Positions 7,750 through 15,253 of a DNA stretch of 21,044 nt are shown here, one piece after another. The notes under the pieces are model-generated. The model searched no databases and was not told the DNA's origin. It worked only from the letters and a program-made list of their open reading frames with translations. The translations under genes were made by a program, and so were the position numbers. Numbering within the stretch: position 1 is the first letter of the stretch; each line of letters starts with the position of its first letter. Source of the DNA: CAYWFF01 sp964458085 (GTDB lineage Bacteria > Patescibacteriota > Microgenomatia > UBA8517); contig CAYWFF010000015.1 in the NCBI GenBank assembly GCA_964458085.1, positions 1-21,044 on the forward strand, written 5' to 3'.

Positions 7750-8151
7750 ATGAAAATCAAAAAGTTACTTCAGGATCTTAATGCTCTTAGTTTACCGAGT
7801 GACCAATTTGCAGTTACTAGTTCAGGCTGCATGGCAGTAAGAGGTTTAAGAGAAGCTAACGATCTGGATCTGGTAATAAGTGATATGTTGTTAGCTAAAC
7901 TTTCTAAGCAATTTAAAGTAGAACAAAAACCAAATTGTATTAAGATTCAACTCACACCAAACATAGAGGCAGTTGGAGGATTTTCAGACAAACCATCTGC
8001 TGAAGAACAAATTGCAAGTGCCGATAATATAGGCGGTGTGCGATTCGTTAATTTAGAAACAGTAAAAATGTTTAAAAAAAGAAGGGGAGGGGATAAGGAC
8101 TTAGTCGATATTGAATTAATTGATAAATATTTAGAAACAGATGAATTATAA
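7750..8151 (+). CDS. Small nucleotidyltransferase-fold protein, function unknown
   Basis: This 133-residue protein looks like a member of the minimal nucleotidyltransferase superfamily. The segment around residues 25-41 (SGCMAVRG followed by NDLDLVIS) resembles the Gly-Ser...Asp-x-Asp signature, with Asp38 and Asp40 as possible metal ligands. The C-terminal segment (KMFKKRRGGDKDLVDIELI) resembles the helix found at the end of several such families, including AbiEii-like and MNT-like proteins. The normal GS is SG-C here, so catalytic activity is uncertain. The ATG at 7750 is favoured by the promoter just upstream. The gene overlaps the pentapeptide-repeat gene by 11 bases, so the two are probably co-translated. 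I do not recognise a specific family and assign no substrate. Confidence 0.65.
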   Translation: MKIKKLLQDLNALSLPSDQFAVTSSGCMAVRGLREANDLDLVISDMLLAKLSKQFKVEQKPNCIKIQLTPNIEAVGGFSDKPSAEEQIASADNIGGVRFVNLETVKMFKKRRGGDKDLVDIELIDKYLETDEL

Positions 8152-8719
8152 ACACCGGAAGTTTACTCAAAAAGAGCTAAAGGGTAAAGATTTTAATGAA
8201 GTAAACTTTTCCCACTGCAATATTTCAGAGTGCGACTTAAAGTATACTTCTTTTACGAATTGCCTATTTTCCTTTTGCGACTTTTCAGGTTCAATTTATG
8301 AAATGACGATTTTTACAAAATGTAGTTTTCCCGAAACTAAGTTGAGTAATATAGATTTCGGAGAAGCAACCTTAAAAAAATGTAATTTTACTAATTCAAT
8401 TATTAACAACTCTGTTTTTCAAAAATTAAAGTCCGGAAGTAGGTATGCGCGGAAGAAATTAGATCTAACAGATTGTATGTTTCACAATACTGATCTTATG
8501 AATTCTCTTTTTATTTATTGTGATCTTTCGGGCGTTAGTTTTTCAGAGAGCAAACTTGATTACGCCGCTTTTGAGAGGTGTGATTTAACAAACGCAGTAT
8601 TAACCGACACAACACTGTCCGGTACCACTTTTGTAAATTGTAAAATAAACAACACCCTTTTGGATATTGCCGGTTTTGTTGCCTTTGGAAATTCAAAAGG
8701 ATTTGTATTAAAATCATAG
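8141..8719 (+). CDS. Pentapeptide-repeat protein
   Basis: The 192 residues are built largely of tandem five-residue units of the A(D/N)Lxx type, with Phe or Leu at the centre position. Examples are CDLKY, TSFTN, CDFSG, CNFTN, LDLTD, CDLSG, CDLTN and TTFVN, running from about residue 15 to residue 175. Such repeats fold as a right-handed quadrilateral beta-helix. Cysteine is frequent at the first position of the units. There is no signal peptide or membrane segment, so it should be cytoplasmic. Some family members (Qnr, MfpA) mimic DNA and protect gyrase, but most have no known role and nothing here supports a specific one. It overlaps the preceding nucleotidyltransferase-fold gene by 11 bases and ends 2 bases before the alkyltransferase gene, suggesting a three-gene unit. 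Confidence 0.85.
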   Translation: MNYKHRKFTQKELKGKDFNEVNFSHCNISECDLKYTSFTNCLFSFCDFSGSIYEMTIFTKCSFPETKLSNIDFGEATLKKCNFTNSIINNSVFQKLKSGSRYARKKLDLTDCMFHNTDLMNSLFIYCDLSGVSFSESKLDYAAFERCDLTNAVLTDTTLSGTTFVNCKINNTLLDIAGFVAFGNSKGFVLKS

Positions 8720-8721
8720 TT

Positions 8722-9030
8722 ATGACTGATTTTTTTGATAAAGTCTATAAACTGACACGGCAGATACCCAATGGTAAAGTTGCGACGTACGGTCAACTGG
8801 CAAAGCTCGCAGGAAGTCCAAAGGCAGCCAGAGCCGTAGGGATGTGTATGAAAACCAATCCCGATACACCTCACACTCCATGCCATCGCGTAGTAGCCGC
8901 AGACGGAAGTTTAGTGGGTTATTCAGGTGAAGGAGGAATATCCGGTAAGTTGAAAATGTTAAAAGAAGAAGGTGTAGCTTTTAATGGTGAAAAAGTAAAT
9001 TTAGTTCTATCACAATGGAATCCTAAATAA
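8722..9030 (+). CDS. MGMT/Ogt-family alkyltransferase, single-domain form
   Basis: This 102-residue protein equals the C-terminal DNA-binding and active-site domain of O6-alkylguanine-DNA alkyltransferases. The acceptor motif PCHRVV is intact with Cys54, the helix-turn-helix region includes GQLAKLAGSPKAARAVG with the arginine-finger candidate Arg37, and GYSGEGG follows. The N-terminal domain of Ada/Ogt is absent. Short members of this size are often alkyltransferase-like proteins that carry Trp (PWHR) in place of Cys and signal to nucleotide excision repair. Here the Cys is kept, so either true suicide alkyl transfer or lesion signalling is possible. It starts 2 bases after the pentapeptide-repeat stop and overlaps the end of murB by 8 bases on the other strand. 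Confidence 0.9.
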   Translation: MTDFFDKVYKLTRQIPNGKVATYGQLAKLAGSPKAARAVGMCMKTNPDTPHTPCHRVVAADGSLVGYSGEGGISGKLKMLKEEGVAFNGEKVNLVLSQWNPK

Positions 9031-10093
9031 TATTTACTTCTGGCTTCAGAAGAATACCATATGCATTTTCAAAATCTTGTTGCATTTTTTGTGTAAAGTC
9101 GAGAATTTCTTTAGCACTGATCTCTCCGAAGGTCATGACCACGAGAGATTGATTCGGAGAAGTTCCGACATTGCCAATACGTTTTCCTTTCCAGCCCAAC
9201 TCTTCCAAAAGCCAGCCGGCTGCAACTTTGACATGATTATCGTGATCAAAAGAAGGGTCATCGGGAGTTGGGTAGGTTAATTTATCAACTGGATAATACT
9301 GCACTTCGGGAACTTTTTGTTGTAGCTTAATTAATTTATCTTTGGTAATAACCGGATTCAAAAAGAAACTTCCAGCAGTTCCGTTCTTTTCCCAATCGGG
9401 GAATTTGCGCTCCCTTATCCTCTGAACAGCTCTGCTTATGTCCCTAATTGTGTAAGGATCATCAGTAAACTGTTGAAGTTCACTCACCAGAGAGTCATAT
9501 CGTGAATGATAAGTGATATCAATTTCCGGTTGTTTTTTTAATTTAACTGTTACTGATGTAATTATAAATTTACCCTTGCCTTCATGTTTAAAAAAACTAT
9601 CACGATAGCCGAACTGACATGCCTCACGGCTGTACTCTGCCATCTGCTTTTTGTTTAGATCAAAAGCATTGAGAGACAAAAATACATCTTCAAAGTTCTG
9701 CCCGTAGGCAGCTATGTTTTGTACCGGTGCAGCGCCAACAGTCCCCGGAATAAGTGTCAGATTTTCAATTCCGGCAAATCCGTTGTTTACGGCATACTGG
9801 ACAAAACCGCTCCAGCTCTCTCCCGCACCTATTTTTAAAGTGATTTCCTTTTCAGTATTTTCCAATACTTCTATTCCCAAGATCTCAATTTTTAAAACCA
9901 GTCCATAATAGTCTTTGGTAAAAAGGGTATTGCTGCCACCTCCTAAAATAAAAAGTGGCAGTCCTTGTGCTTTCGGATCTGACAATACTGAAGTTAATTC
10001 ATCAACTGATGTGATGCGTGCAAAGTATTTTGCAGAAACATCAACCTTAAAAGAATTATAAGGTTTAAGCGAGAAATTTTCCTGAAGATCCAT
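9023..10093 (-). CDS. murB: UDP-N-acetylenolpyruvoylglucosamine reductase
   Basis: MurB reduces the enolpyruvyl ether made by MurA to UDP-MurNAc, using NADPH and FAD. The 356 residues have the FAD-binding motif LGGGSNTL (50-57) and the PGTVGAAPVQNIAAYG segment. The type I (E. coli-like) extra region is present with Tyr163-Arg164 in YRDSFFK. The proton-donor serine is Ser242 in GTAGSFFLNP, and the catalytic Glu352 sits in LKPEV near the C-terminus. All expected catalytic residues are therefore present. The gene is inverted relative to the rest of the mur genes and is divergent from murL. Its stop overlaps the alkyltransferase stop by 8 bases. Confidence 0.96.
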   Translation of the reverse strand: MDLQENFSLKPYNSFKVDVSAKYFARITSVDELTSVLSDPKAQGLPLFILGGGSNTLFTKDYYGLVLKIEILGIEVLENTEKEITLKIGAGESWSGFVQYAVNNGFAGIENLTLIPGTVGAAPVQNIAAYGQNFEDVFLSLNAFDLNKKQMAEYSREACQFGYRDSFFKHEGKGKFIITSVTVKLKKQPEIDITYHSRYDSLVSELQQFTDDPYTIRDISRAVQRIRERKFPDWEKNGTAGSFFLNPVITKDKLIKLQQKVPEVQYYPVDKLTYPTPDDPSFDHDNHVKVAAGWLLEELGWKGKRIGNVGTSPNQSLVVMTFGEISAKEILDFTQKMQQDFENAYGILLKPEVNII

Positions 10094-10107
10094 TGGTGGT
10101 AACTGCT

Positions 10108-10113
10108 ATTATA
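10108..10113 (-). promoter_or_regulatory. Candidate -10 box for murB
   Basis: The minus strand reads a perfect TATAAT that ends 14 bases before the murB ATG, giving a leader of only a few bases. No -35 box at a normal distance is convincing: TTGTAA at 10134-10139 is 20 bases away. Confidence 0.4.
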
Positions 10114-10134
10114 CTCCTTTTTGGAGCTAAATGT

Positions 10135-10140
10135 TACAAT
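10135..10140 (+). promoter_or_regulatory. Candidate -10 box for murL-murD
   Basis: TACAAT lies 3 bases before the ATG at 10144 and 6 before the ATG at 10147. No clear -35 box is visible 16-18 bases upstream. The spacing to 10147 matches the candidate at 12927-12932, which hints at a leaderless transcript starting at the second ATG. Confidence 0.3.
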
Positions 10141-10143
10141 TAC

Positions 10144-11523
10144 ATGATGCTGAGAGATGATATCCAAAAGTTACGCAGTAAACATCCTACGTTTTGTTAT
10201 GAGGATTTTTCATATAACATTGCAGACTTTACACTTACGCTAAATTATACATTTACGATAGAGCCAGACATTGTTTTTAAACCCCAAATCTGTATCCATA
10301 ATGTGTCCAATTCGCTGCTGCAAGAAAAAGACATCGATGCAATTGATAATTTTGCTTTTCACTTGGGACTCATGGAAATTCCAAGTTACTGGAAAACGGC
10401 CGTATCTCCGTTTATTTCCATAAAAGCCGGGAAACTAACACCACACCAAGTCCAGTGGTGGCATAAGCTGCTTATTGACGGTATGGGGCAATTCTATTAT
10501 GAAAACGCAATTGACCCAACGCATGAGAAATTGGTTCAGATACTTCCGGAATCAAATCGTAACATTGTTACAAAACCGGTTGAAATTCAGGGGGATTCAG
10601 TTTTAGTGCCGGTCGGAGGTGGCAAAGACTCAACTGTTACTTTGGAACTTTTAAAAAATAAATTTTCACTAGTTTCTCCATTTATTGTGACACCTGCTTC
10701 TCAGGCTGCTATGGAAGTTGCCAAACTTTCTAATCGCCAGAAAACAGTGTCAGTCACTCGGACAATTGATCCGCAACTATTGAAAATGAACAAACAAGGT
10801 TATTTAAATGGCCACACCCCATACTCCGGCGTATTGGCTTTTATTTCAGTATTTACAGCGTATCTATTCGGATATTCCCATATCGCTTTTTCCAATGAAC
10901 TAAGTTCCAATGAAGAAAATACACTTTATCATGGTAAAAAAATCAACCACCAATATAGTAAAAGTTTAGATTTTGAAAATATGTTCCGTGCATACAATGA
11001 AACTTATCTTTCAAAGATCAACTACTTTTCATTTTTACGGCCATTGTATGAGCTGCAGATTGCAAAACTGTTTAGTAACATGGAAAAATATTTCTCAACT
11101 ATTAAAAGTTGCAATATCGGACAAAAAACGAATAGCTGGTGTCTGAAATGTCCCAAGTGTTTATCGACTTTTTTACTACTATATCCATTTTTAGGTGAAA
11201 GGATTTTAGAAATATTCCCCAAGAATTTATTTGAAGATTTAGATCTCTTCCCCCTTTTGGAAAGCATGACTGATGAAACTAAAGTAAAACCACTTGAATG
11301 TGTAGGTACGCGTGAGGAAACAAAAGTTGCTCTATTTCTTTCAATCGCCAGACATAAAGAAGAAAATATGCCGAAACTGTTAAAAAAAGTATTAGACGAA
11401 ATTTTATCGAAAGAATCGAACATGACAAATCGGACGAAAAATTTACTAATTAGTTGGGGAGAAGAACACAATCTTCAGGATCGTTTTGAAACAATACTTA
11501 AAAAAGTTCTGCATGATAAATAA
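10144..11523 (+). CDS. murL: MurL-type UDP-MurNAc-L-Ala-L-Glu epimerase
   Basis: MurL, described in Xanthomonas, uses ATP to invert the terminal L-Glu of UDP-MurNAc-L-Ala-L-Glu to D-Glu. It works after a MurD variant (MurD2) that adds L-Glu. This 459-residue protein shows a PP-loop-like VPVGGGKDS (GGGKDS at residues 158-163), typical of adenylating enzymes. It also has the WCLKCPKC cluster (Cys333, Cys336, Cys339), which I recall from MurL, and an N-terminal segment FHLGLMEIPSYWK that fits the family. The murD start lies inside its 3' end, overlapping by 11 bases, the strongest contextual support. The frame opens at a TTG at 10093, but the tandem ATGs at 10144 and 10147 are far better placed; the second may be the true start. 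The call is from memory of the family, not from a search. Confidence 0.82.
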   Translation: MMLRDDIQKLRSKHPTFCYEDFSYNIADFTLTLNYTFTIEPDIVFKPQICIHNVSNSLLQEKDIDAIDNFAFHLGLMEIPSYWKTAVSPFISIKAGKLTPHQVQWWHKLLIDGMGQFYYENAIDPTHEKLVQILPESNRNIVTKPVEIQGDSVLVPVGGGKDSTVTLELLKNKFSLVSPFIVTPASQAAMEVAKLSNRQKTVSVTRTIDPQLLKMNKQGYLNGHTPYSGVLAFISVFTAYLFGYSHIAFSNELSSNEENTLYHGKKINHQYSKSLDFENMFRAYNETYLSKINYFSFLRPLYELQIAKLFSNMEKYFSTIKSCNIGQKTNSWCLKCPKCLSTFLLLYPFLGERILEIFPKNLFEDLDLFPLLESMTDETKVKPLECVGTREETKVALFLSIARHKEENMPKLLKKVLDEILSKESNMTNRTKNLLISWGEEHNLQDRFETILKKVLHDK

Positions 11524-12898
11524 ATTAATAGACACGGAAAAACAAATTGTGATACTAGGATTTGGCCGTGAAGGTCAAAGTACATATAGGTATTTACGAC
11601 AGGAATTTCCTGACAGACACTTCATAATCCGCGACAAAAAACCAGAAACTGAATGGGAAGAAGTCGCCAGACAACAAGTGGTAAAGGATAAAAACGTTAT
11701 ACTTCTGACCGGAGAAGAATATTTGCAAGGCCTTTCGACTGGTGATTTAATCTTTAAAACACCAGGTATTTCACATAAAAATCCTGAAATTGCTCAAGCT
11801 AAAAAAGCAGGAATTGAAATTACCTCACAAACAAAACTTTTCTTTAAATTAATTAATGGGCAAGTTATAGGTATAACCGGCACTAAAGGCAAAAGTACTA
11901 CAGCCTCACTTATTCATCATATTCTAGAGACTGCTGAAATTAAAGCAATTCTCATGGGCAATATCGGTAAACCAGCGTTTGACTATCTGCCGGATGATAG
12001 TGCAGATACCACTTTTGTATATGAGTTGTCATCACATCAATTGATGGACATAGATACAAGCCCTCATATATCAGTACTTTTAAACATTTTCCGTGAGCAT
12101 CTGGATTATTACACTAATTTTGATGAATATATTAAAGCGAAAGCAAATATTGCCGCGTTTCAAACACCTGAGGATACTTTTATTTACAATCAGGACGTGT
12201 CTGATTTTACTGACATTGCTCAACAATCAAAGGCAAATAAAAAAACTTTTTCACTAACCCAGAAAGGTGATGCATATCTTTTTGAAGATAAATTATATCT
12301 TAATGTACAAACCTCAGATGAGATCCTGATGCCTGTTTCCGAACTGACGCTTTTGGGAACTCATAATCTTTATAATATTTTGGCTGCGTCATTAGCTGCC
12401 TACACTGCAGGAGCTCCGGTTGACAACATAAGAAAGGGCATTATGACATTTAAACCGCTTGCTTACAGGTTGGAAGAAGTTGGGACTATTCGGGGAATTA
12501 CTTTCATTGCTGATACTTTAGCAACTATTCCTGAAGCGACAATTGCAGCGCTAAATTCGTTTGAAAAAAAAGTTGCAACCTTGATTTGTGGAGGGTTTGA
12601 CAGAGGTCAGGAGTTTGACCTATTAGCTCAAACCATTGTAAAAAAGGGTGTTAAAACACTTTTGCTATTTCCGACAACCGGAACAAGGATTTGGAAAGAA
12701 GTGGAAAAATTTGATCATGAAAATTCTGTAGGACACCATTTTGTAAATTCAATGGAGGATGCGGTTCGGATTGCATACGAAGTTACTCCTAAAAACGCAA
12801 TATGCCTACTTTCGGCGGCTTCACCTAGCTTTAGTGTATTTAAAAATTATGAAGATGAAACTAACAAATATAAGGAAGCAATTGCAAATTTAGTGTGA
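11513..12898 (+). CDS. murD: MurD-family UDP-MurNAc-L-Ala glutamate ligase, probably the L-Glu-adding MurD2 type
   Basis: This 461-residue ATP-dependent Mur ligase has an N-terminal Rossmann-like domain (VILGFGREGQSTYR), the P-loop GTKGKST (residues 123-129), the central YELSSHQL and REHLDYYTNFDEYIKAK segments, and a C-terminal domain with ICGGFDRGQEFD and SAASPSFSVFKNYED. These are MurD features. Adjacency to murL, and TKGK and SxAxPSF in place of the common TNGK and SPACAS forms, suggest the MurD2 subtype that adds L-Glu rather than D-Glu. This is an inference; specificity cannot be read directly. The ATG at 11513 is preferred over 11486 because the conserved domain begins soon after it. 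Its start lies within murL (11 bases of overlap), indicating translational coupling. Confidence 0.88.
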   Translation: MINKLIDTEKQIVILGFGREGQSTYRYLRQEFPDRHFIIRDKKPETEWEEVARQQVVKDKNVILLTGEEYLQGLSTGDLIFKTPGISHKNPEIAQAKKAGIEITSQTKLFFKLINGQVIGITGTKGKSTTASLIHHILETAEIKAILMGNIGKPAFDYLPDDSADTTFVYELSSHQLMDIDTSPHISVLLNIFREHLDYYTNFDEYIKAKANIAAFQTPEDTFIYNQDVSDFTDIAQQSKANKKTFSLTQKGDAYLFEDKLYLNVQTSDEILMPVSELTLLGTHNLYNILAASLAAYTAGAPVDNIRKGIMTFKPLAYRLEEVGTIRGITFIADTLATIPEATIAALNSFEKKVATLICGGFDRGQEFDLLAQTIVKKGVKTLLLFPTTGTRIWKEVEKFDHENSVGHHFVNSMEDAVRIAYEVTPKNAICLLSAASPSFSVFKNYEDETNKYKEAIANLV

Positions 12899-12903
12899 CA
12901 AAT

Positions 12904-12932
12904 TAGACTCAGAAGTCGCCTTGAACTACAAT
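12904..12932 (+). promoter_or_regulatory. Candidate promoter for the hydrolase-murF block
   Basis: TAGACT (12904-12909) and TACAAT (12927-12932) are 17 bases apart, matching 4 and 5 of 6 consensus positions. The ATG at 12939 lies 6 bases after the -10 box, so the mRNA may begin at the start codon. This favours ATG 12939 over the upstream TTG at 12921, which falls inside the promoter. Confidence 0.45.
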
Positions 12933-12938
12933 ATACCT

Positions 12939-13652
12939 ATGAGATCTCGGAATATTATACTTTTGCATGGATGGGGAGCCACTTCCAATAAACTAATGCC
13001 CCTGAAAAAAGCTTTGGAGAAAAAAGGCTGGAACGTTTTACTTCCCTTGCTTGCAGGTTTTGAAGCTCCTCCGCCGGATTTTGCTTGGGGGATAAAAGAA
13101 TATTCAAAACACGTAAAGACACTTGCAAGCGAAGCATTTATAAATAAAGATTATGTCGTTTTTGGCCATTCTTTTGGAGGAAGATTGGCAATAAAAATGG
13201 CAACTTCAAACACTAAAAATTTATCCGGTATAGTTTTGTGTGCTACAAGCGGATTATCCAGAGGAAATCCTGTTAAAAGACTTGCATTCACAACATTGGC
13301 TAAAACCGGCAAAGCAGTTCTTGTGGTTCCCGGAACCTATTCTCTATTTCGAAAAGTATTATACAAAGCTGCCAGAGAGCATGATTACGAAAAAACTCAA
13401 GGGGTTATGAGGGAAGTCTTTCGAAAAGTTGTTGCTGAAGATCTTAAGCCGCACGTTACAAAAATTGCAATCCCAAGCCTTGTTTTGTGGGGTGATAAAG
13501 ATCGCATGACTCCTATAGCCGATGCCAGATTTTTAGAAGCCAATTTAAAAAGCGGAAGATTAATTGTATATAAAGGAATGGGACATAAATTACCTTACGA
13601 AAAACCAAAAGATATCGCTTTCGCAATACACACATGGCACAGCACACTTTAA
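12939..13652 (+). CDS. Alpha/beta-hydrolase fold protein
   Basis: This 237-residue protein has the alpha/beta-hydrolase signatures in order. HGWG after the first strand (residues 10-13) forms the oxyanion region, the nucleophile elbow GHSFGG contains Ser78, the acid is in WGDKDRMTP (Asp186 or Asp188), and the histidine is in GMGHKLPYE (His216). It has no signal peptide, so it is probably cytoplasmic. The substrate cannot be told from the sequence; the closest general type is a small esterase or acyl hydrolase of the MhpC/RsbQ kind. It lies between murD and murF and overlaps the murF start by 19 bases, so it is likely made together with MurF. A cell-wall or lipid role is only suggested by this position. 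Confidence 0.8.
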   Translation: MRSRNIILLHGWGATSNKLMPLKKALEKKGWNVLLPLLAGFEAPPPDFAWGIKEYSKHVKTLASEAFINKDYVVFGHSFGGRLAIKMATSNTKNLSGIVLCATSGLSRGNPVKRLAFTTLAKTGKAVLVVPGTYSLFRKVLYKAAREHDYEKTQGVMREVFRKVVAEDLKPHVTKIAIPSLVLWGDKDRMTPIADARFLEANLKSGRLIVYKGMGHKLPYEKPKDIAFAIHTWHSTL

Positions 13653-15253
13653 TTGTAATTACAATTCTTTGGTTTCCCCAAGCTTTAAGTCAAATTCTTT
13701 TATGGACTTATTGGCTTCAAGTAAAGGAATATAGATTTGACAGATTCAGGTCGTTTGCGGCAACTTCCGACGGAAGAAAAAAGATTTTATTATTTCCGGT
13801 ACTAAGCAAATTGTCACTCCTAATTGCTGCGCTTTATATGCCGCTGGTTTTAGTTCTTTACTTGCTGATTATGCTCTCAATTGATCTTAATACATTTATC
13901 CTAGCCATGCGGCACGAGTTACGTAAACCGGTTTTTACATTAAGGGCAAGGAGAATCATAGCAACTATTTGCATATCTTTATTTACATTCCTTGCAATAC
14001 TGTTTTCTACTCAAAACATTATTTATGCATTATTTTCAAGTGAATTATTACTGGTTTTTACTCCTTTTTTGGGAATAATCTGGACAAAGCCATTAGTTGA
14101 AAAAGCCCGGCAAAGAGAAATTGCAAAAGCAAAAGAAATTCTGCTTAACATTAAACCGAAAGTAATTGGTATTACCGGCAGCTATGGTAAAAGCACCACA
14201 AAAGAATTTACAGCAACACTTCTAGAGAACAAATTCATTACAGAGAAAACGACAAAAAACGAGAATACTGATTTTGGAATAGTCCGAAAAGTTATAAATG
14301 ATTTTAAGAAAAATACTGAAATATTTGTTGTTGAAATGGGTGCTTACAAAAAAGGCGAAATCGCAAAACTTTCAGACATCGTACAACCGTCTATGGGTAT
14401 GCTGACGGGAATTGAGCCTCAGCATATTGATCTTTTCGGCAGCTTGGAAAACATCAAAGCTGCCAAATTCGAACTTATTAAAAGTTTACCAAAAAACGGA
14501 ATTGCGCTTTTTAATATCTCAAACCGGGATGTATTTGATTTGTCCGAAAAAGCCAGGAAATTATCTACCAACTTAACTGTTCTCACGTACGCACTGCGAA
14601 AAAATATAAAAATTAATGATCATAGGGCAAATGCTACCATGCAATCCATCATTTCAGAATCTACGAGAGACGGGATAAGTTTTAGAATTTATGATGGAGA
14701 AAAACAAAGGGAATTATTTGCTCCGGTTCACGGGATTCATTTTGTAGAGAATTTGACAGGAGCAATTTTGCTTGCCAGAACTGTTGGTGTTTCCTGGCAG
14801 GAAATAAAAAAACAGATTGTAAAAGTAAAAACTCCTCCGGGTACAATGGAAGTACAAACGCTGAACTACGGAGCAGTACTAATTGACGACTCTTACAATG
14901 TAACTCCGTCAGGATTTATGTCTGCTTTGGAATATTTGGAGTATTTTAAAGGTAAGAAAAAAGCTGTTATTACTCCCGGAATTATTGAACTTGGGGATGA
15001 AAGTCAAAAAGTACACAATAAACTGGGAAAACTGCTAAAATCCGTTGATCGTGTTTTTGTTACAAGTCCGGAGACGGCACTTTTTATAAAACAAGGGTTG
15101 GGAAGTGATGTCCAAAAACTAAAACTTGTAGAAGATCCGGAGCATTTAGTTGAATTCACTGAGGGGCTTATACAAAACGGATTTGTGTTGCTGATTGAAG
15201 GGCGAATTTCACAAAAAGTTATGGATTATTTAGAAAATAGGAAAAATGACTAG
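13634..15253 (+). CDS. murF: Membrane-anchored MurF-type UDP-MurNAc-tripeptide--D-Ala-D-Ala ligase
   Basis: MurF joins D-Ala-D-Ala to the tripeptide nucleotide, the last cytoplasmic step. From about residue 170 the 539-residue protein has a complete ligase core: P-loop GSYGKSTTKE (starting at Gly182, with the TKE typical of MurF), VEMGAYKKGEIAKLSD, IEPQHIDLFGSLENI, IDDSYNVTPSGFMSAL, and GIIELGDESQKVHNKLG. The usual soluble N-terminal UDP-binding domain is not seen. Instead residues 1 to about 160 contain around four hydrophobic helices (roughly 5-28, 57-82, 107-125 and 130-150) joined by basic loops. The enzyme is therefore predicted to be tethered to the membrane, next to MraY. Its start overlaps the hydrolase gene by 19 bases and its stop overlaps the next start by 8 bases. 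Confidence 0.85.
   Translation: MAQHTLIVITILWFPQALSQILLWTYWLQVKEYRFDRFRSFAATSDGRKKILLFPVLSKLSLLIAALYMPLVLVLYLLIMLSIDLNTFILAMRHELRKPVFTLRARRIIATICISLFTFLAILFSTQNIIYALFSSELLLVFTPFLGIIWTKPLVEKARQREIAKAKEILLNIKPKVIGITGSYGKSTTKEFTATLLENKFITEKTTKNENTDFGIVRKVINDFKKNTEIFVVEMGAYKKGEIAKLSDIVQPSMGMLTGIEPQHIDLFGSLENIKAAKFELIKSLPKNGIALFNISNRDVFDLSEKARKLSTNLTVLTYALRKNIKINDHRANATMQSIISESTRDGISFRIYDGEKQRELFAPVHGIHFVENLTGAILLARTVGVSWQEIKKQIVKVKTPPGTMEVQTLNYGAVLIDDSYNVTPSGFMSALEYLEYFKGKKKAVITPGIIELGDESQKVHNKLGKLLKSVDRVFVTSPETALFIKQGLGSDVQKLKLVEDPEHLVEFTEGLIQNGFVLLIEGRISQKVMDYLENRKND

Noticed and set aside
10114..10126. Small inverted repeat CTCC-TTTTT-GGAG between murB and murL
   Set aside because: A four-base stem is expected by chance, and no T-run follows to make a terminator; an operator is possible but unsupported.
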